A stretch of 17,290 nt of DNA from an uncultured Ruminococcus sp. GTDB lineage: Bacteria; Bacillota; Clostridia; Oscillospirales; Acutalibacteraceae. The notes under the pieces are model-generated. The model saw only the letters and a program-made list of their open reading frames with translations, had not been told where the DNA came from and did not search any database. Positions 13,191 through 17,290 of the stretch are shown here, one piece after another. Each line of letters starts with the position of its first letter. The stretch's first letter is position 1. The position numbers and the translations under genes are program-made. The stretch is from NCBI GenBank assembly GCA_946055445.1, contig CAMGGF010000008.1:1-17290 (forward strand), read 5' to 3'.

Positions 13191-13219
13191 AGTTTACAAT
13201 AGAAATCCGATGTTGTCAA
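13191..13219 (-). promoter_or_regulatory. Promoter of the glycine-rich secreted protein gene
   Basis: On the minus strand a consensus TTGACA (13219-13214), a 17-base spacer and TAAACT (13196-13191). The -10 overlaps TTTCTATTGTAAAC, a 14-base sequence also present at 7623-7636. Confidence 0.65.
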
Positions 13220-13271
13220 GGTAAAAACCGAAAAAAGTCAATATTTTTACAGTTTTATCGCCGTCGGCCTC

Positions 13272-13300
13272 TTGACCGTTTGCGTTTTTTTCGTTACAAT
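13272..13300 (+). promoter_or_regulatory. Promoter of the three-TM membrane protein gene
   Basis: TTGACC (13272-13277), 17 bases, TACAAT (13295-13300), a near-consensus sigma-A promoter with an expected start near 13307. Confidence 0.8.
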
Positions 13301-13333
13301 ACAAAAAATTCGATGATGCGAAAGGGTTTTCTT

Positions 13334-13942
13334 ATGCGGGAGTCAAGGCAAAGGGTCTGTTTATATATTTCTTTTGCGCTGTTGCTGTGCAGTTTTGCGG
13401 CGGGAATTGCGGAATTGTTCGGTGTTTCGGTTTGCTTTTTCGGTACGCCGTTGCACGGGTATCTTGCCTTACCGCTTTGCTTTTTTTCGGTGCTGTTTTG
13501 CATTTTGCTGTGTATGCGTGTGCAAAGAAGCGTCTCCGCGGACGGCGGCAAGACAGTGCAGGCGAAATTGCTTTGTGCGTTGCTCGGTATTCTTTGCGCG
13601 GTGTTTGTTTGTGTAACCGTTTCGGCGGCGGCACTGACCGCCACGCACGAGTCGGGACAGTGCATTTCCGAGGACAAAGCATATAAAATTTTTTACGAAA
13701 CGGAATCCGAAGACGCGGAACCGATTGCACACCTGTACCGCCGACATTCCCCATTCTTAATGTCTTACTGCAATTCCGCAGTTTTGTACGGCTTTGCAGG
13801 GAATATTTCCGAAGTTGAGACGGAATGGGGCGAAACGGCGTGCACGCTGTATTATGTCGGGTATCCCGAAGAAGCAGAGTCCGTCGATGACCTGCAAACA
13901 CTTACAAGAAAACTGTATTACACGCCGCGCGAGCGCGCGTGA
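13334..13942 (+). CDS. Three-TM membrane protein of unknown function
   Basis: The 202-residue product is unrecognised. It has hydrophobic helices at about 8-27, 42-61 and 78-100, and then a soluble acidic domain (about 101-202) placed on the opposite side of the membrane from the N-terminus. Seven cysteines lie in or next to the helices (C9, C19, C34, C49, C56, C60, C81), with more at 88 and 93 and three in the soluble part (C110, C146, C170). Positive charges between helices 2 and 3 (RVQRS, K73, K78) suggest that loop is cytoplasmic. ATG 13334 is chosen because AAAGGG ends seven bases upstream; ATGs at 13313 and 13316 lie almost at the promoter start. It is divergent from the glycine-rich surface protein, and both have strong promoters. 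A terminator follows at 13960-14001. Confidence 0.75.
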   Translation: MRESRQRVCLYISFALLLCSFAAGIAELFGVSVCFFGTPLHGYLALPLCFFSVLFCILLCMRVQRSVSADGGKTVQAKLLCALLGILCAVFVCVTVSAAALTATHESGQCISEDKAYKIFYETESEDAEPIAHLYRRHSPFLMSYCNSAVLYGFAGNISEVETEWGETACTLYYVGYPEEAESVDDLQTLTRKLYYTPRERA

Positions 13943-13959
13943 GGAACAGCGGAAACAGA

Positions 13960-14001
13960 AACCAGGGAGAAGCGTTTTGTGAAGGCTTCTCCCTGGTTTT
14001 T
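13960..14001 (+). terminator. Terminator after the three-TM protein, shared with the FTR gene
   Basis: A 14-bp perfect stem (13960-13973 with 13985-13998, loop of 11) is followed by TTTTT on the plus strand. In the minus direction it begins right after the FTR stop codon, but the T tract there is broken (TTTCTGTTT), so termination is probably weaker. Confidence 0.9.
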
Positions 14002-14200
14002 AATCTTTGGATTTGTAGTACAGTTTGCAGTGGCAATACCCTTCAAAATCAGGGTCTGCAATCTGCTCGCGGAACTCTTTACACATACATTTGTTGTCCT
14101 CTGTTTTTTCCAAACGGCACGGGCAGTATCCGCCCTTTCGGCGCAAGCCCTCTTTTAACAGTTCCACCGTTTTTTTGTCTTCATTCAATCGCACAGCCAT
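14000..14200 (-). CDS. Ferredoxin:thioredoxin reductase catalytic-subunit (FTR beta) protein
   Basis: A 66-residue protein made almost only of the FTR catalytic core (PF02943-type). It has three cysteine pairs: CPC (26-28), CMC (38-40, in CMCKEF) and CHC (56-58, in GYCHCKLYYK). By homology with plant FTR, Cys26, 38, 40 and 56 would bind the 4Fe-4S cluster, and Cys28 and Cys58 would form the redox disulfide that reduces thioredoxin one electron at a time from ferredoxin. Plant and cyanobacterial subunits are longer; this compact form resembles the standalone versions in anaerobes. No variable (alpha) subunit is encoded nearby. AAAGGAG lies nine bases upstream of ATG 14200. The frame is open far upstream, but that part overlaps a transporter gene and has no support. 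It lies 62 bases behind the second chromate-transporter gene with no terminator between, so co-transcription is possible. Confidence 0.87.
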   Translation of the reverse strand: MAVRLNEDKKTVELLKEGLRRKGGYCPCRLEKTEDNKCMCKEFREQIADPDFEGYCHCKLYYKSKD

Positions 14201-14218
14201 TGCACAACACTCCTTTAT

Positions 14219-14232
14219 AAATATATATATAT
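14219..14232. repeat. Short (AT)n tract upstream of the FTR gene
   Basis: About seven AT units lie between the chromate-transporter stop and the FTR ribosome binding site. It may ease promoter melting or be chance; I see no good -35/-10 pair here. Confidence 0.5.
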
Positions 14233-14262
14233 GCATAGCATATCCCCGATAAACGCAACCAA

Positions 14263-14829
14263 TCATATCCACCCGAAAATTGCATAAAACAACAGGTTGA
14301 GCGCCCCGCACATCAGCAACACAAGTATCGGGTTTAATTTCCACTTTCGCAGGACGAAAAATGCGCCCGCAAACAGCAAAATACCGATATAGTTTGCGTT
14401 TTGCAGTGCGATTGTCTGTTCGTCGAACGCAACCAGACGCAAAATACGCAGACCCGCGCTGAAAATCAGCGCGACAACGGCGGGGCGTAAGATTTGCAAC
14501 ACATTTTGAAACGCTGTGTTTTTCTTGTATTTTCCGTACAGTACCGCCAAAGCGGAAACCAAGCATAAAGAGGGGGAAATACACCCCAAAGTCGCAACCG
14601 CCGCGCCGCCGATGCCTGCAATTTGCAGTCCCGTGAATGTTGCGGCATTCACGGCAATCGGACCGGGCGTCATTTCCGCAACGGTTACAAGATTTGTAAA
14701 CGCCGATAAAGTCAGCCACCCGTATTTTTCCACCGCTTGACTTTGAATTAACGGAATTGCGGCATATCCGCCGCCCACCGAAAACAGCCCGACTTGCAAA
14801 AAGGCGAAAAACAACTGTAAATAAATCAT
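14263..14829 (-). CDS. Chromate transporter (CHR) family, half-size protein 2
   Basis: This 188-residue membrane protein is the second of two half-size CHR (PF02417) proteins. The family signature is present: FSVGGGYAAIPLIQ (about 15-28) and EMTPGPIAVNAATFTGLQIAG (about 52-72), with the conserved Pro-Gly-Pro and Asn, and about six hydrophobic helices. Full-length ChrA joins two such halves; split bicistronic pairs occur in Firmicutes (for example the Bacillus YwrA/YwrB pair), where both halves are needed. The natural substrate may be sulfate or another oxyanion instead of chromate. ATG 14829 overlaps the TGA of the first half gene (ATGA at 14826-14829), which fixes the start; the frame is open about 170 bases further upstream inside the first gene. 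Confidence 0.9.
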   Translation of the reverse strand: MIYLQLFFAFLQVGLFSVGGGYAAIPLIQSQAVEKYGWLTLSAFTNLVTVAEMTPGPIAVNAATFTGLQIAGIGGAAVATLGCISPSLCLVSALAVLYGKYKKNTAFQNVLQILRPAVVALIFSAGLRILRLVAFDEQTIALQNANYIGILLFAGAFFVLRKWKLNPILVLLMCGALNLLFYAIFGWI

Positions 14830-15395
14830 TTTTCGCACCGCCTTTTGTGTGAAAGCGCTTCTTTCAGAATGCCAACGGCAAGGGATGCTAAAATAATATA
14901 GATGACATTCACGCCCAAAACAAATGCCGAAACAAAGGCGAGCAGTAAAACGGCGTAATGCAGCCATTCTTTGCTTTTCAGCACCGAAGTGCCAAGCCCC
15001 CACGCAACATCTAAAATAATCGCGGCAACGCCTGCCTGCATACCTTGCAGAACAAGGGCAACATAGCGATTTGCGGCAAATTTTTCATAAAAAAAGGAAA
15101 TGACCGTCAAAATCACCATCGGCGGCAGAATCGTGCCGACAACCGCTGTGAGCATACCGAAAAAGCCCTGTACTTTCCAGCCGACCAAAATCGCGGCATT
15201 TACGGCAATTGCGCCCGGCGCGGATTGCGCCATAGCGGTAATGTCCAGCATTTCCTGCTCGTCAATCCAATGCAGTTCATCTACGAATTTGCGTTTCATA
15301 AAGTTGACAATCACAAACCCGCCGCCGAACGTGAAGGTGCTGATATACAGGGTTGAGATAAACAATTTGCAAAGTGTTTTTCCGTTTAACTTCAA
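14826..15395 (-). CDS. Chromate transporter (CHR) family, half-size protein 1
   Basis: This is the 189-residue first partner of the split CHR transporter. It has TFTFGGGFVIVNFMKRKFVD (about 20-39), MAQSAPGAIAVNAAILVGW (55-73) and about six membrane helices, ending in the basic tail SHKRRCEK. The start is a TTG at 15395 with AAAGGA eight bases upstream; it is the only codon fitting that site. The gene begins only 25 bases from the terminator that closes the phosphate operon, and I see no promoter in that gap. Transcription may come from read-through or from a promoter hidden in the end of the PhoU-like gene. It overlaps the second half gene by four bases, so the two are translationally coupled and probably form a heterodimer. 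Confidence 0.9.
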   Translation of the reverse strand: MKLNGKTLCKLFISTLYISTFTFGGGFVIVNFMKRKFVDELHWIDEQEMLDITAMAQSAPGAIAVNAAILVGWKVQGFFGMLTAVVGTILPPMVILTVISFFYEKFAANRYVALVLQGMQAGVAAIILDVAWGLGTSVLKSKEWLHYAVLLLAFVSAFVLGVNVIYIILASLAVGILKEALSHKRRCEK

Positions 15396-15410
15396 TGCAG
15401 ATTTCCTTTC

Positions 15411-15455
15411 GCAAAAACAGAAAAGCCGCCAAACAAACAGGGTTCGGCGGCTTTT
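15411..15455 (-). terminator. Terminator of the pit-phoU-like operon
   Basis: AAAAGCCGCC (15421-15430) pairs with GGCGGCTTTT (15446-15455) around a 15-base loop. In the minus direction it is followed by TTTTCTGTTTTT. It lies eight bases after the PhoU-like stop codon and 25 bases before the chromate-transporter start. Confidence 0.85.
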
Positions 15456-15462
15456 TAGTTTA

Positions 15463-16086
15463 TCAGGTGTTTTTCATAACCACCATATCCACGCAGTCCC
15501 CGACATGTTCGCAGGCGTCTGCGCAATCTTCCATTTTTTCATAGATTTCACGCCACGAAACGATTTCAAGCACATCGTTTGTGTGGGTGCGGATTTTGCG
15601 CATCGCCTCTAAATACATCCCGTCGCATTCTTCTTCAAAATGATTCATTTCGACAATCATTTCGTGGAGTTTGGCGGGTTTTTTAAAGTTGCCGAATTCC
15701 GCAAGCATTTTTTTCATCAGCAAACAACTGTCAACCAATTTTTCCGCGAAGGCAACAGCCTCGGGCAATACAGCGGTAATTTGATAGGTGTAAAAGCACT
15801 GCAAAATTTCTTCAATACGGTCGGTCACATCGTCAATATTTTGGCTGATGAGCGCCAAATCCTCACGGTCAATCGGGGTGACGAAGGCTTTTGCCAGCGC
15901 GGCGGACATCTCATGCTTTTTCGTGTCGCCCGCGTGTTCGTAATGATGCATTTCTTTAAGCATGGCGGAAATGTTGTTAGCATCGTAGTTTTTCAAACAT
16001 TCCACAAGGTAATTTGCCGCCGTGCAGGCGTCTTCCGAAGCGCTGACGAAATTGTCAAAATAAAAACGGTCTTGCTTGTTTTTCAT
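15463..16086 (-). CDS. PhoU-like DUF47 phosphate transport regulator
   Basis: This 207-residue, all-helical protein belongs to the DUF47/PhoU_div (PF01865) family, cytoplasmic partners of Pit transporters. The family block FVTPIDREDLALISQNIDDV (68-87), followed by TDRIEE, is complete. E-x3-D metal-binding repeats are visible at EHAGD (50-54) and in FEEECDG near residue 150. Such proteins are thought to modulate Pit activity or phosphate signalling. ATG 16086 is chosen because AAAGGA sits seven bases upstream; an earlier in-frame start at 16107 would overlap the pit stop and the ribosome binding site. It lies 22 bases behind pit, the usual arrangement, and a terminator follows. Eight cysteines are more than usual for the family, but no metal site is obvious among them. 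Confidence 0.93.
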   Translation of the reverse strand: MKNKQDRFYFDNFVSASEDACTAANYLVECLKNYDANNISAMLKEMHHYEHAGDTKKHEMSAALAKAFVTPIDREDLALISQNIDDVTDRIEEILQCFYTYQITAVLPEAVAFAEKLVDSCLLMKKMLAEFGNFKKPAKLHEMIVEMNHFEEECDGMYLEAMRKIRTHTNDVLEIVSWREIYEKMEDCADACEHVGDCVDMVVMKNT

Positions 16087-16108
16087 TTTTTTATCCTTTC
16101 TTTTCACA

Positions 16109-17161
16109 TCAGAACAGGTGAATAAAGAGTTTGGTCATCAAAAATCCAATCAGCCCGCAACCGGGGAAGGTGAGTACCCAAGTGAGCATCATTTCCTTGA
16201 CAACGGAGAAGTTGATGGCAGAAATGCGCTTGACTGCCCCCACGCCCATAATGGCGGTGGTTTTTGCGTGCGTGGTCGAAACGGGAATGCCGAATACGGA
16301 ACTGATAAGCAGGGAAATCGAAGCGGCAATATCTGCCGAAAACCCCTGATATTTCTCTAATTTTACCATATCCATACCAACGGATTTTATAATTTTTTTG
16401 CCGCCGATGGAAGTGCCTAAGCCCATCACAGCCGAGCACAAAAGCATCAGCCAAACAGGCATTTGTACTGCCGCGCCCGAACTTTGCCCGTTGATTAAAA
16501 ACAGGCTCAAAAGGATAACGCCCATAAACTTTTGCCCGTCTTGCGCCCCGTGCATAAAACTCATACAAGCCGCACCGAAAATCTGTGCCCAACGAAACAG
16601 AACTTCGGTTTTGCGGCGTTCGGCATTGCGGAATATAAGCACAACGATTTTACAAACAATATAGCCCAACACAAAGCCGAGCACCACGGAAATCACAAGC
16701 CCGTACAGCACCTTTATCCATTCACTGCCGTTTACACCGCCCAAGCCGCCGTGCAACGCAATCGCACCGCCCGTAAGCCCTGCAATGAGCGCGTGGCTTT
16801 CGCTGGTGGGAATGCCGAATTTCCAAGCAAGCGTTGCCCACACCACAATGGCGAACAGCGCGCCGCTTAAAGCGACGATTGCCTCGTGTGAATTGTCACC
16901 GAAATCGACCATTTTCGTAATGGTTTCGGCAACCGTAGCGTTAAACATACTCATTAAGAATACGCCTAAAAAGTTGAACACCGCCGCCATCATAATGGCG
17001 CCTCTTGCAGACATGCACCGCGTAACCACACAGGTTGCAATGGCATTCGGTGCATCCGTCCAACCGTTGACAAGAATTACGCCGAGCGTTAAAAGCACGG
17101 CTAACGCTAACAATGGGTTGGCGGTGATTGCCTGCCAAAAATATTGGAATGTTAAATCCAT
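16109..17161 (-). CDS. pit: PiT-family inorganic phosphate transporter
   Basis: This is a cation-coupled low-affinity phosphate carrier (PHO4 family). The 350-residue product has about ten membrane helices and the two inverted PiT signatures: NGWTDAPNAIAT (32-43) in the first half and FMHGAQDGQKFMG (202-214) in the second. It also has the paired loops GIPTSESHALIAG (116-128) and GIPVSTTHAKT (291-301). The usual GANDAQK reads GAQDGQK, a variant common among Firmicute relatives. A central cytoplasmic loop (about 178-190, RNAERRKTEVLFR) separates the halves. ATG 17161 has GGAGGG six bases upstream, and the strong promoter at 17218-17246 gives a leader of about 50 bases. The PhoU-like gene follows in the same operon, which supports phosphate as substrate over sulfate. 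Confidence 0.95.
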   Translation of the reverse strand: MDLTFQYFWQAITANPLLALAVLLTLGVILVNGWTDAPNAIATCVVTRCMSARGAIMMAAVFNFLGVFLMSMFNATVAETITKMVDFGDNSHEAIVALSGALFAIVVWATLAWKFGIPTSESHALIAGLTGGAIALHGGLGGVNGSEWIKVLYGLVISVVLGFVLGYIVCKIVVLIFRNAERRKTEVLFRWAQIFGAACMSFMHGAQDGQKFMGVILLSLFLINGQSSGAAVQMPVWLMLLCSAVMGLGTSIGGKKIIKSVGMDMVKLEKYQGFSADIAASISLLISSVFGIPVSTTHAKTTAIMGVGAVKRISAINFSVVKEMMLTWVLTFPGCGLIGFLMTKLFIHLF

Positions 17162-17217
17162 ACCGTCCCTCCGAAATGGCGTACCTGAATTTTAAGGAAA
17201 ATCGCCCACGCACAGTC

Positions 17218-17246
17218 ATTATAGTAAGATTCACGAACGGGGTCAA
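17218..17246 (-). promoter_or_regulatory. Promoter of the pit-phoU-like operon
   Basis: On the minus strand TTGACC (17246-17241), a 17-base spacer and a perfect TATAAT (17223-17218). No Pho-box repeat is evident next to it. Confidence 0.85.
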
Positions 17247-17290
17247 GCACTTGCCGCTAAATCTCCGAACATCCAATGGTTGACAAGCGT

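Noticed and set aside
14219..14232. Microsatellite or phase-variable repeat upstream of the FTR gene
   Set aside because: Only about seven AT units; a length change there could alter spacing, but there is no promoter match to support phase variation.
14201..14719. An open minus-strand frame continuing upstream of the FTR gene to give a 239-residue protein
   Set aside because: It overlaps the second CHR gene in another frame, lacks a ribosome binding site, and reads as low-quality Arg/Cys-rich sequence. Only the last 66 codons match a known family and have an AAAGGAG site.
1..17290. CRISPR array, insertion sequence, tRNA or rRNA genes
   Set aside because: No regularly spaced direct repeats, transposase-like proteins, terminal inverted repeats or cloverleaf sequence were seen on either strand by eye.

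Overview
This is an ordinary-looking chromosomal stretch from an anaerobic low-to-mid G+C Firmicute (Bacillota), most likely class Clostridia and plausibly an Oscillospiraceae/Ruminococcaceae-type gut bacterium. The reasons are strong AGGAGG-type ribosome binding sites, sigma-A-like promoters with 17-base spacers, the DnaD/DnaI helicase-loading pair, type III pantothenate kinase next to an ECF S component, an orphan ferredoxin:thioredoxin reductase catalytic protein, and the absence of oxygen-dependent enzymes. The lineage is inferred from gene content, not proven. I saw no insertion sequence, phage gene, CRISPR array, tRNA or rRNA. No stretch longer than 300 bases lacks a gene; the longest is 7429-7696.

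Layout. 1-719 (+) is the 3' end of a ClpC/ClpA-type AAA+ unfoldase with a terminator, followed by a 58-residue small protein (926-1102, +). On the minus strand come a DUF421 membrane protein (1125-1802), a cupin (1931-2377), and a three-gene operon read as pyrB -> iron-sulfur-flavoprotein-like reductase -> thioredoxin (4457 down to 2497) from its own promoter. The aspartate carbamoyltransferase carries a fused PyrI-type zinc domain. Upstream is a second minus-strand operon, XRE regulator -> nth -> dnaD -> dnaI (7428 down to 4564), joining base-excision repair to helicase loading and closed by a terminator touching the dnaI stop codon.

A divergent region (7429-7696) leads to two plus-strand genes with separate promoters: a membrane-anchored GDPD-fold protein that has lost its catalytic residues (7697-9019) and an SLC45/GPH-like MFS transporter (9095-10579). 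A two-way terminator separates these from the minus-strand pair coaX -> ECF S component (12106 down to 10639), a probable pantothenate salvage unit. Next is a divergent pair: a secreted glycine-rich protein with an internal duplication (13136 down to 12246) and an unknown three-TM membrane protein (13334-13942).

The right end is a minus-strand series: pit phosphate transporter -> PhoU-like DUF47 regulator (17161 down to 15463), a terminator, two half-size chromate-transporter genes with overlapping stop and start (15395 down to 14263), and a 66-residue FTR catalytic-subunit protein (14200 down to 14000).

The main points of interest are (i) a near-identical 17/18-base element in the leaders of both genes flanking the XRE regulator's divergent region, (ii) a TATTGYAAAC element at three promoters of envelope-protein genes, (iii) the pseudo-GDPD protein, (iv) the orphan FTR protein and the redox pair beside pyrB, (v) the PyrB-PyrI zinc-domain fusion, and (vi) the symmetric, internally duplicated secreted protein. 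I found no gene cluster that clearly makes up an undescribed multi-gene system.
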